From Coriobacteriia bacterium (GTDB lineage: Bacteria; Actinomycetota; Coriobacteriia; Coriobacteriales; UBA8131): DNA of 14,679 nt. The DNA is taken from positions 1 through 14,679 of the forward strand of contig WQXZ01000028.1 in assembly GCA_009781525.1 (NCBI GenBank). The letters are read 5' to 3'. The notes beneath the pieces are model-generated. The model did not search any database. It saw only the letters and a list, made by a program, of their open reading frames with translations, and had not been told where the DNA came from. The position numbers and the translations under genes are program-made. Of the stretch, positions 8,045 through 14,122 are shown piece by piece (within the stretch, counting starts at the first letter, position 1; every line of letters begins with the position of its first letter).

Positions 8045-9064
8045 ATGCAAAAAATACGTTTTGGCAAAACTGAGCTCATGGTCAGCAGGGTGGCGATGGG
8101 CGGAATTCCGATTCAGCGCCTGAGCGTTTCGGACGCAGTTCAGGTGGTGCGCGGCGTCATCGACCTTGGTGTGAACTTCATCGACACCGCCAATGGATAC
8201 ACCGACAGCGAAGAAAAAATCGGCTTGGCGATCCGCGACGTACCGCGCGACAGCCTGGTCATCGCCTCCAAGTCCGGCGCTCAGGACAAGCAGACCTTTC
8301 TAGCAAACCTTGACCTGACCTTGCGACGCCTGGGTACCGACTACGTGGATCTATACCAGCACCACAACATCACGACAGAAAATGACTACGCGAGAATTCT
8401 GGATAAGAACGGGGCTTACGATGGTATGATGGAAGCTGTTGTTGCTGGTAAAGTGCGGTTTCCGGCTTTTTCTAGCCACAGCATTCCACTGGCTATTGAG
8501 ATTATGCAAGATGAATTATTCGCCGCCGTGCAGCTACCGTTTAACTATGTCGATGATCAAGCAGAGGCGGAGGCTGTTCCACTGGCAAAGCAGCTAGACA
8601 TGGGTTTCATAGCCATGAAACCCTTCGGTGGAGGACTTCTCAGCGACGCCAACCTGTCTATCAAATACCTGACTCAGTTCGACCATGTCGTGCCTGATCC
8701 TGGTATCGAGAAGCTGGTTGAGATGCAAGAGATAGCAGCAATCATAGAAGCAGGCGAGGGTTTATCCACAGAAGAAGCGGCGGCGATTGAGATGGTCAGA
8801 GCCGAGTTGGGGGGCTCCTGGTGTCATCGCTGTGATTACTGCCAGCCTTGTACTGAGGGCATCAACATCAGTGGCATTCTGACTATTGAGAGCATGTACA
8901 GGCGCATGCCGATGGAGAGCGTTGTTGCCAGGTCGGCAAGGAATTTCGAGGCTGCGCGCGACTGCAGTGAGTGCCGTCTGTGCGTGGAGCGGTGTCCATA
9001 CGATTTGGATATTCCGGAGCTGATCAGGGAAAAACTGGCTTTCTACGACTCACTGGCAAAATAG
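8045..9064 (+). CDS. Aldo/keto reductase with C-terminal 4Fe-4S domain
   Basis: This 339-residue cytoplasmic oxidoreductase combines an aldo/keto reductase barrel with a ferredoxin-like tail. The catalytic tetrad of the family is visible: D47 and Y52 in FIDTANGYTDSEEKIG, K76 in VIASKSG, and H106 or H107 in LYQHHN. The tail has two cysteine groups, C260-x2-C263-x2-C266-x2-C269 and C307-x2-C310-x2-C313-x3-C317-P, enough for two iron-sulfur clusters. Such fusions are common in anaerobes; the physiological substrate is unknown. ATG 8045 is chosen over the longer frame (from 7973) because GGGAGG lies 5 bases upstream. Third-position GC is higher in the first third than later. The TAG stop (9062-9064) overlaps the first base of an interspersed repeat copy. 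Confidence 0.92.
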   Translation: MQKIRFGKTELMVSRVAMGGIPIQRLSVSDAVQVVRGVIDLGVNFIDTANGYTDSEEKIGLAIRDVPRDSLVIASKSGAQDKQTFLANLDLTLRRLGTDYVDLYQHHNITTENDYARILDKNGAYDGMMEAVVAGKVRFPAFSSHSIPLAIEIMQDELFAAVQLPFNYVDDQAEAEAVPLAKQLDMGFIAMKPFGGGLLSDANLSIKYLTQFDHVVPDPGIEKLVEMQEIAAIIEAGEGLSTEEAAAIEMVRAELGGSWCHRCDYCQPCTEGINISGILTIESMYRRMPMESVVARSARNFEAARDCSECRLCVERCPYDLDIPELIREKLAFYDSLAK

Positions 9065-9189
9065 GGACAAGAGGGACGGGGCGTTTCGGTGACCAGTGGG
9101 TCAATGGGTGGGTCAATGGGGACGTGTCTCTATCTCTTTGTCAAGCGATATTCATGATATTTTCAGGCTCTTTCTTGATTGCCTCATTC
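9064..9189 (+). repeat. Interspersed repeat, full copy after the reductase gene
   Basis: This 126-base copy starts with GGGACAAGAGGGACGGGGCG, contains the self-complementary TGACC-AGTG-GGTCA, then a perfect tandem duplication of a 12-base unit (GTGGGTCAATGG, 9096-9119), then GGGACG and a second structured half whose last 71 bases (9119-9189) are the exact inverted match of 1-71. The first half (9064-9107) recurs, inverted, at 10874-10922 with one mismatch. GC-rich palindromic units of this kind fit REP/RAYT-type extragenic repeats, which is an inference. It may also terminate transcription of the reductase gene. Confidence 0.9.
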
Positions 9190-9307
9190 TCGGTTTTCGA
9201 GTGTGTTTCAAGATTTAGGGCATTTAAATGCAGTGTATATCGTTTTCTCTACAAGACAAACTAAGCCCCCTGTTGAAGCCATGTAGATATGGTCAATACA
9301 GTCAGGC

Positions 9308-10486
9308 TTACGCGACAGTTTGGTAAGGTCGTAGATCCCTGACGATTGCGTACATAATCTTAAGTCTTCTCCGAGCAAGTGCTATCAATGCAGCGTTATG
9401 CGTCTTGCCCTCTGCGCGTTTCTTGTCGTAGTACCATTTGGCGTGGGGGTCAGAACGTAGAGCTGCAAAGGCTGACTGGTACAAAGCGTTCTTAAGCGCC
9501 TTGTTGCCAGTGCGAGCCGCGCTCTCACCTTTAATCGAAGTGCCAGACTGATGTGTCCTGGGTGCCAGTCCGGCATAGGATGCCAGATGGTCTACTGATG
9601 GGAAGGCAGCGATATCTACGCACAGCAAGAAAGTCATCGCTGTCCTTACCCCGACGCCGGGGATAGTGATGAGTGCGATGTAGCCAGGATCATCGGAGAG
9701 AAGCTCAATAACTCTTCTTTCAATATCTTTTCTGACTGCGATGAGCTCAAGTATCCTGCTTGCACAAGCCGGTATGGCTAACTCCTCGCGTAAGCAGGCG
9801 CCAGCTGGCATCTCCTGCTTGGAGAATGCAGCTTCGATTAGACGATCGAAAAGTTTTCTCGGTACGCGCTTCTGTTTTTTTGCCCAGCGTATTACAGCTG
9901 CTTTTCCGGCTTTATGCATTCCCCATGGTCCACCGAAGCGATTTAGCAGTTTCAAGGCAAATGAGCTGGTCACAGAGTCGCCCAGGGTTCTTTCGAAGAG
10001 AGGGCTCACCTCAAGCAGATGTGCTCTTAGGCGGTTTATCTCTCGTGTCATGTCACATCTGCAGTCATCGTCATATGATGCCAGTGCAGCCAGGTCAGCC
10101 TTTATACCACTACGGTCTGGAACACGTCTTAGCGCCCCAGGTAGACTGCTTGCGGTCATAGCGATGACAAAGGCATCACGTCTGTCGGTTTTGGCTTCCC
10201 CAGGCATGATGCCAGCAGCCCTTCGCATGGCAAGTCCTGGCAGATAAGCCACATCGCATCCCGCCCTGCGTGCGCAGGCGATTGTAAGGGATCCTATGTT
10301 ACTTGGCTGATCGACAGTAACAAGTACGCTTCCAAAAGAGAGCAGCTCAGTGAAGGTATCTGTCAGCTCTTGCTCGCACTGGTTGATCCGTCGGTCAGCA
10401 AGCACTTCCCCGGAGTGTCCAATCGCATATATGTGATGGAAACTCTTGCCAACATCAACACCGGCATTTACATCATAGGTCTTCAT
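9308..10486 (-). CDS. IS110-family transposase (bridge-RNA-guided recombinase)
   Basis: This 392-residue protein has the two IS110 domains. The N-terminal RuvC-like DEDD domain shows GVDVGKSFHH (D11), VTVDQPSNIG (D59), and AKTDRRDA (D101, D104); the position usually occupied by glutamate is aspartate, as in a VDQP-type subfamily. The C-terminal Tnp domain shows the helix-hairpin-helix ITIPGVGVRTA (271-281), FPSVDHLASYAGLAPRTHQSG with the probable nucleophilic S312, and GNKALKNALYQSA. ATG 10486 is preferred to the longer frame (10570) because AAAAGG lies 7 bases upstream and the protein then starts with the conserved MKTYDVNAGVDVGK. The frame is intact and all key residues are present, so the enzyme may be active. 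Members of this family use a non-coding RNA from the element to pair with donor and target DNA. Confidence 0.94.
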   Translation of the reverse strand: MKTYDVNAGVDVGKSFHHIYAIGHSGEVLADRRINQCEQELTDTFTELLSFGSVLVTVDQPSNIGSLTIACARRAGCDVAYLPGLAMRRAAGIMPGEAKTDRRDAFVIAMTASSLPGALRRVPDRSGIKADLAALASYDDDCRCDMTREINRLRAHLLEVSPLFERTLGDSVTSSFALKLLNRFGGPWGMHKAGKAAVIRWAKKQKRVPRKLFDRLIEAAFSKQEMPAGACLREELAIPACASRILELIAVRKDIERRVIELLSDDPGYIALITIPGVGVRTAMTFLLCVDIAAFPSVDHLASYAGLAPRTHQSGTSIKGESAARTGNKALKNALYQSAFAALRSDPHAKWYYDKKRAEGKTHNAALIALARRRLKIMYAIVRDLRPYQTVA

Positions 10487-10720
10487 GTTGTAACCTTTTC
10501 TCGTGTAGGTCAGCCAAGGGCATGAATGTGACCTGACCCTGTCTGCTGCACCCACATTACAATGAGCCACGACGGGTTTTCGCCTGGCAGGTCTCTATTA
10601 GCAGCGACAGCGTCCCAGCTCCGGTGGCACCACGTCCCGGACCTTTGGATGGTAGGAGCGTTAAGCCTTGCCGGAGCTGGTGGCTGACAGCCTGAATAAA
10701 CAAGCATGTGATAACTCTAA
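10487..10720 (-). ncRNA. Candidate IS110 bridge RNA region
   Basis: The 5' non-coding part of the element is strongly structured. A 10-base-pair stem joins CCAGCTCCGG and CCGGAGCTGG (plus-strand 10671-10680 and 10616-10625) around a 45-base loop, followed towards the gene by a GGTCAG/CTGACC stem (10533-10538 and 10508-10513) that ends about 20 bases before the start codon. A multi-stem RNA immediately upstream of the transposase is what IS110-subgroup bridge RNAs look like. The overlapping 65-codon frame here shows no protein-like features. Guide loops cannot be assigned without the true element ends. Confidence 0.45.
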
Positions 10721-10796
10721 CCGATGAAACAACAAGGCGTGTCTTATGCAGACAGCGCTACTTGTGAGCTTGTTTACTGGCTTTTAAGATGGTAAT

Positions 10797-10874
10797 GGGG
10801 CGTTTTGTCCCACTTTCCCCAGTGTGAACCTGGCTGCTGAGGAATGCCACTTAAAAAGTGGGACAAAACGCCCC
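10797..10874. repeat. 20-base perfect inverted repeat, REP-like hairpin
   Basis: Arms 10797-10816 (GGGGCGTTTTGTCCCACTTT) and 10855-10874 are perfect reverse complements, separated by 38 bases. As RNA or single-stranded DNA this makes a very stable stem. The right arm runs directly into the repeat copy at 10874-10922. It may act as a bidirectional terminator between the IS element and the radical SAM gene, or be a REP doublet. Confidence 0.85.
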
Positions 10875-10922
10875 GTCCCCATTGACCCACTGGTCACCGA
10901 AACGCCCCGCCCCTCTTGTCCC
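10874..10922 (-). repeat. Interspersed repeat, third (partial) copy
   Basis: On the minus strand this matches 9064-9107 with one substitution (GAGGGGCGG for GAGGGACGG) and carries a single copy of the 12-base unit that is duplicated at 9096-9119. After GGGGACG it diverges from the other copies and joins the hairpin arm at 10855-10874. It starts at the third base of the radical SAM gene's TAG stop codon, exactly as the copy at 9064 does for the reductase. Confidence 0.9.
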
Positions 10923-12319
10923 TACAAGCCGCCAACTTTTAGGAAGCCTTCGACTGCATCAGCCAGTACCCAGCCGTATGACTTGGCAAAGTCGCAGCAA
11001 TTGGCTTGGTATAGCGCTTCATCAGTTGCACCAGCCTGCTGTGGACAGCCACCCGCACATAGCAGGCTATACCGACAGTCGGCGCACTCATCGATCATTG
11101 CAGCTGATCGCCCAAACCAAAGCTCGGCTCGCTGCTCGTCCAGCTCCAGCCCTTCAGCTGAATAGCTACCTATCAGACTGCGCTGATCACCGATCGCCTC
11201 CCAACAGCAAGAAACCTGACCGTTAGGTAAGAAGATGTACATTCCACTGCAGGCAGCACAAAAACTGCTGCGCAGGGAACTTGGCCGGTCATAGACCAGG
11301 GCGCTTAATACGCTGCTTCCGGTTATAGCTTCAGCACTGCCTAGCAAGATGTTGTTGTAGCTGCTGAGCACCTCATCCAGCTCAGCACGAATCTGGCTGA
11401 CATCCTGTAGCGGACTGGCTGCTCCGCAACTATCGTACACGTGAACAATGGCGGCATTGATGCTAATCTGACTGTGATTCAGCCAGCCTTCCCGCTCAAA
11501 GACCTTCAGCAGATCAACAAACCCAGGATAATTCTGGTCATCCAGATTGATGCGAGTCACTATCTTGACATCAGTAGCTTCGATAGCCAGGCGGATATTC
11601 TCAATGATCCTCTGAAAAGATGAGCTACCATCCAGGGCAACACGTCGCCGATCATGAACTTCCTGTAAGCCGTCAATTGTAATCTGAAGGGCTGAGATCT
11701 TATCCACAGAAAATAGATGTAGAAACGCGTTTAGATCATGACCGTTTGATACCGCCATGAAGCTGATGCCGCGTGCTTCGCCGGCGCTGACGATTTGCTC
11801 AATCAGTTTCAGATTTTTCTGCTGCAGCGGCTCGCCACCGTACAAAACCACCTGCCCGATGCCGTCACTGCCAGCAGCCAACTGGTCGATAGCCGCAAAA
11901 ACAGCGTCGACCTCGGTCTTATCCATATTAGTTCTTTGGGTTTTCAGGCCTTTTTGCAGGGTACGCTCGAAACAGTAGACGCAGCGGTAGTTGCAGTCCA
12001 GTTCGGGCACGATTACCACCGATGGGCGCGAGCGCGCGACCTGATGCAGGGCGGATGCAATTTTTTCAAGCAGTTCGCGTTCTTGCGCATGGCTGAGCTC
12101 GGTGAAGTGTCCGCGCTCCAGATATGTCTCGATGAGCTCTGTGGAGAAGATCTGCTCATCGATAACAGTCTGCTGCGGGTCACTTGATTGCATCAGTTGC
12201 AGTAAGGCGTCGTGTAGTGGCTCGCTAATCAGCTCGACTGCGCCTGTCATGCCATTTTGCAGCGCATAGCTTCCGCGCTGGAGTCGTTCGGACAGTATCA
12301 GATAGCTGCTCAGCCTCAT
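10922..12319 (-). CDS. Radical SAM/SPASM protein, candidate peptide maturase
   Basis: This 465-residue enzyme reductively cleaves S-adenosylmethionine to start radical chemistry, by family usually on a peptide. The radical SAM motif is C109-x3-C113-x2-C116 in ELDCNYRCVYCFE, and GGEP (161-164) is the SAM-binding segment. The SPASM region has C354-x2-C357, C371/C372, then C412-x2-C415-x5-C421-x3-C425 and C441/C442, enough for two auxiliary 4Fe-4S clusters. The N-terminal ~95 residues (MRLSSYLILS and onward) match the leader-binding/N-terminal region often seen in quinohemoprotein- and sactipeptide-type maturases. ATG 12319 has AAGG 8 bases upstream. It follows a small cysteine-containing protein by 86 bases in the same direction. 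The gene ends on an interspersed repeat. The substrate and bond formed are unknown. Confidence 0.9.
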   Translation of the reverse strand: MRLSSYLILSERLQRGSYALQNGMTGAVELISEPLHDALLQLMQSSDPQQTVIDEQIFSTELIETYLERGHFTELSHAQERELLEKIASALHQVARSRPSVVIVPELDCNYRCVYCFERTLQKGLKTQRTNMDKTEVDAVFAAIDQLAAGSDGIGQVVLYGGEPLQQKNLKLIEQIVSAGEARGISFMAVSNGHDLNAFLHLFSVDKISALQITIDGLQEVHDRRRVALDGSSSFQRIIENIRLAIEATDVKIVTRINLDDQNYPGFVDLLKVFEREGWLNHSQISINAAIVHVYDSCGAASPLQDVSQIRAELDEVLSSYNNILLGSAEAITGSSVLSALVYDRPSSLRSSFCAACSGMYIFLPNGQVSCCWEAIGDQRSLIGSYSAEGLELDEQRAELWFGRSAAMIDECADCRYSLLCAGGCPQQAGATDEALYQANCCDFAKSYGWVLADAVEGFLKVGGL

Positions 12320-12350
12320 TATCCAAGCCTTACTAGTGTATTAATCTGAA

Positions 12351-12391
12351 TTATCTGGCGTTTAATCAGAGGTTGCATAACAGCCAGATAA
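12351..12391 (-). promoter_or_regulatory. Hairpin between small protein and radical SAM genes
   Basis: A perfect 9-base inverted repeat, TTATCTGGC (12351-12359) and GCCAGATAA (12383-12391), encloses 23 bases in the 86-base gap. It lacks a U-run, so it may be an mRNA processing or attenuation element, which would keep the upstream small protein more abundant than the enzyme, or a regulator site. Confidence 0.4.
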
Positions 12392-12405
12392 CTGTAAGCT
12401 AACGG

Positions 12406-12726
12406 CTATCTGCCACCAGCGTTGATGATATCCAGCTGCCAAGCGGCAAAGCGGTCCTTAATCAGAATATCCTGGATAACCATCTCTCTGACACGGTCAA
12501 TGTTTCCCATCGCATCCATGCAGTCCGGGCCTTTCAGGTCTATGCAAACCTGGCTTAGATCCTTAATGCATCTGGGGAACTCCGCAACCAAAGAGGCTGA
12601 AAGGATGTCAGTCAATGCCTCTCGCGGCAGTGTAATAACAGCCATACCTTCACTGTTCAATGTAACCGAGTCCAGTATTGAAAAGTCCTTCTTGCCAATA
12701 ACTTCAGCTTTTCTACTGTCGTTCAT
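12406..12726 (-). CDS. 106-residue protein, possible radical SAM substrate
   Basis: I do not recognise this protein. It has no signal peptide or membrane segment. Its three cysteines (C53, C61, C69) are spaced exactly eight residues apart in PRC-x7-C-x7-C, and it ends in IINAGGR. A strong ribosome binding site (GGAGGG, about 8 bases before ATG 12726) and a promoter-like sequence at 12777-12782 precede it. A short, cysteine-spaced protein directly upstream of a SPASM maturase is the usual layout of a ribosomally made, radical-SAM-modified peptide (thioether-bearing, for instance). However, it is longer than most precursors, and the cysteines are central rather than C-terminal, so it could instead be a partner or recognition protein. 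The substrate role is an inference from position. Confidence 0.75.
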   Translation of the reverse strand: MNDSRKAEVIGKKDFSILDSVTLNSEGMAVITLPREALTDILSASLVAEFPRCIKDLSQVCIDLKGPDCMDAMGNIDRVREMVIQDILIKDRFAAWQLDIINAGGR

Positions 12727-12776
12727 TTGATAGCCCTCCGTTTTTTAACGTTGCTTTTACTCTAACTGCTGTTGCG

Positions 12777-12832
12777 ATTCTAGCACAAGCAATATGCAAA
12801 TAATGATTGTATTCCCTAGCAGGTTTGCATAT
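12777..12832 (-). promoter_or_regulatory. Promoter and dyad operator of the radical SAM locus
   Basis: On the minus strand an extended -10 (TGCTAGAAT; hexamer at 12777-12782) stands about 50 bases before ATG 12726. Just upstream a perfect 9-base inverted repeat, ATATGCAAA (12792-12800) and TTTGCATAT (12824-12832), with 23 bases between, covers the -35 area. The dyad is a natural binding site for a dimeric regulator. No regulator gene is adjacent within the same operon. Confidence 0.45.
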
Positions 12833-12884
12833 ATCTGAAAATTGGTTTTAATGCAGGCGCGATAGCTGTTTTTACGGTGATGCC

Positions 12885-12926
12885 GTGGGACAATGAGGAC
12901 GGTGCGGCAGGACGGAGGGAACGTGA
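12885..12926 (+). repeat. Possible degenerate copy of the interspersed repeat
   Basis: GTGGGACAATGAGGACGGTG and the following GGACGGAGGGAACGTGAC have the same words (GTGGGACAA, GGACGG-GCG, ACGTG) as the repeats at 9064 and 10855, but with many changes. It lies just after the lipoprotein gene's stop, the same position relative to gene ends as the other copies. Confidence 0.3.
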
Positions 12927-12954
12927 CATTATCCCAGCAAGTCTGGTGGTCTGA

Positions 12955-13395
12955 TTATCTGTTAATTATCCGTGTCCCTTGTTTCACACAAAATCCATCT
13001 TCGCGGGTAAAGAAAGTTTCGATGCCTTCTACGTCACTGCTATATATTTCGCGGGATATTACCGAATTTCCTATATTGTCCAGCTTATGCGTTTCGACGA
13101 TGAAATAGGCTGCTTCTGTTTCAAGTGTCAAATCATCGGGCATTTCGCTCGGATTGTACTCGGTTCGAGAGATCACTGTGTTGCCAGAGTTCATTTGTAA
13201 AATGACAATGCTCTCCGGTGCATACATAACGCTGATCGAAACTTTAATAGATGAGCTGTCCGTCTTTGACCTTCCGTTTTCAGTTATTGTTGTTGTTTCG
13301 TCCAGTGTATGAGAGAAGGCAGTACCCTCGGTGTATGATTCGCTGTTTACCATAAAACCATTACCAGCAACAGCATAGACACTCCCATCTGCACT
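12955..13395 (-). pseudogene. C-terminal part of lipoprotein after in-frame amber
   Basis: This stretch is in the same frame as the lipoprotein at 13396-13896 and directly continues it after one TAG codon: the preceding residues TYYFIPIY are followed by SADGSVYAVAGNGFMV. The first ATG is at 13353, giving a 132-residue product, but it has no ribosome binding site and no signal peptide. The sequence is rich in Thr/Ser and beta-strand-like, with HTLDETTTITENG and SVMYAPESIVILQ. It is best read as the second half of one gene (about 312 residues with readthrough) broken by a CAG-to-TAG type change. It lies at the 3' end of the operon. The mutation might be a sequencing error or be read through. 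Confidence 0.7.
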
Positions 13396-13896
13396 CTAAT
13401 AAATAGGAATGAAATAGTATGTGTTCTCCTTGATTGATGAAGTAATGAAAACTGTTCCCTCTATAGCTACCCTGTTTTCATCATCACTGTAATGGAGGTT
13501 TACATGCGCGTCACTGATGGCAAGGTCAGACATCGTAGCAACGTAGCCGTCTTTTTCTTCAGTTGCTTTTATGGTTGGAACACAGAATTGGATACCATCG
13601 ATACTTTCAAAGACATATTCATGTGTCAGGATTTCTGCGCCAGTCTCCTCGTTTACATGCGTCTTAGAAACGAAGGTGGCATAGATACGGCTTTGAGCGT
13701 TGTTGGAATCGTTGTTTGGGTTACCTTCGAAATCAATTAGGTCAAGGTGTTCCGTTGTGATAATAACGCCGATCAACCTATCTTCGTATGTGTTCACGGC
13801 TGTGTTTTCTTTTGCAAGTTGGCACCCTGTAAGTGCGCATAGTATTAAGGCACAGCTTATGGTAATCGCTATTATGGTTGCCCTACGCTTCATCAT
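13396..13896 (-). CDS. Lipoprotein, truncated by an amber codon
   Basis: The 166-residue product begins MMKRRATIIAITISC, a positively charged start followed by a hydrophobic stretch, and has the lipobox ALTGC with the acylated C25. It is therefore anchored on the outside of the membrane. The rest is soluble and strand-rich, ending at TYYFIPIY then TAG. ATG 13896 (or 13893) is chosen because GGAGG lies 6 bases upstream; the longer frame to 13920 has none. The start overlaps the last 14 bases of the HTH gene, so the two are translationally coupled. The family is not named to my knowledge, but a secreted lipoprotein beside a YozG-type regulator and DUF2975 gene is a recurring layout in Gram-positive bacteria. 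See 12955-13395 for the remainder. Confidence 0.75.
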   Translation of the reverse strand: MMKRRATIIAITISCALILCALTGCQLAKENTAVNTYEDRLIGVIITTEHLDLIDFEGNPNNDSNNAQSRIYATFVSKTHVNEETGAEILTHEYVFESIDGIQFCVPTIKATEEKDGYVATMSDLAISDAHVNLHYSDDENRVAIEGTVFITSSIKENTYYFIPIY

Positions 13897-14113
13897 CGTT
13901 GTCCTCCAGATTTCCATCAAATTTTAAAATGTCGCCAACATCACAGCGTAGGTGCCAGCAGATTTTATTAATCATTCCAAACCGAACACCTTTTGCCCTG
14001 CCGCTGCGCAGGATAGACAGATTAGCCTCTGTTATGCCCACTAGAGCGCATAGTTCTTTTGAGGTCATTTTTCTATCTTTCAAGATTTCATCTAGATGTA
14101 TTCGTATAGCCAT
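13883..14113 (-). CDS. Cro/C1-type (YozG-like) HTH regulator
   Basis: This 76-residue protein is almost only a helix-turn-helix domain: MAIRIHLDEILKDRKMTSKE, LCALVGITEANLSILRSGRA (turn and recognition helices), then INKICWHLRCDVGDILKF. Size and sequence match the YozG-type Xre regulators that are regularly encoded next to DUF2975 membrane proteins. TAGGAG lies 7 bases before ATG 14113, and the stop of the upstream DUF2975 gene (TAG at 14123-14125) is part of that site. It probably regulates its own operon, an inference from family habit. Confidence 0.9.
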   Translation of the reverse strand: MAIRIHLDEILKDRKMTSKELCALVGITEANLSILRSGRAKGVRFGMINKICWHLRCDVGDILKFDGNLEDNDDEA

Positions 14114-14122
14114 AACGCACTC

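Larger units (their letters stand above)
9250..10740 (-). mobile_element. IS110-family insertion sequence (ends approximate)
   Basis: The element carries the transposase at 9308-10486 and a 200-250 base structured non-coding leader on its 5' side. IS110 elements have no clear terminal inverted repeats and make no large target duplication, so I cannot place the ends exactly; I estimate about 9250 and 10740. The element lies between REP-like repeats, and several IS110 elements (IS621, for example) are known to insert into REP sequences. The long 5' leader compared with about 60-100 bases on the 3' side fits the IS110 rather than the IS1111 subgroup. Confidence 0.65.

Noticed and set aside
9741..10247. 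Plus-strand frames opposite the transposase
   Set aside because: Shadows of a clearly coding minus-strand gene.
10510..10707. 65-codon minus-strand frame upstream of the transposase
   Set aside because: Falls in the structured non-coding leader of the IS element and has no domain features.
10858..11226. Plus-strand frames opposite the radical SAM C terminus and repeat
   Set aside because: Shadows; compositions follow the repeat and the antisense of a conserved SPASM domain.
12816..12929. 37-codon minus-strand frame upstream of the 106-residue protein, considered as a peptide precursor
   Set aside because: No convincing ribosome binding site, it overlaps the degenerate repeat and ends within the promoter dyad.
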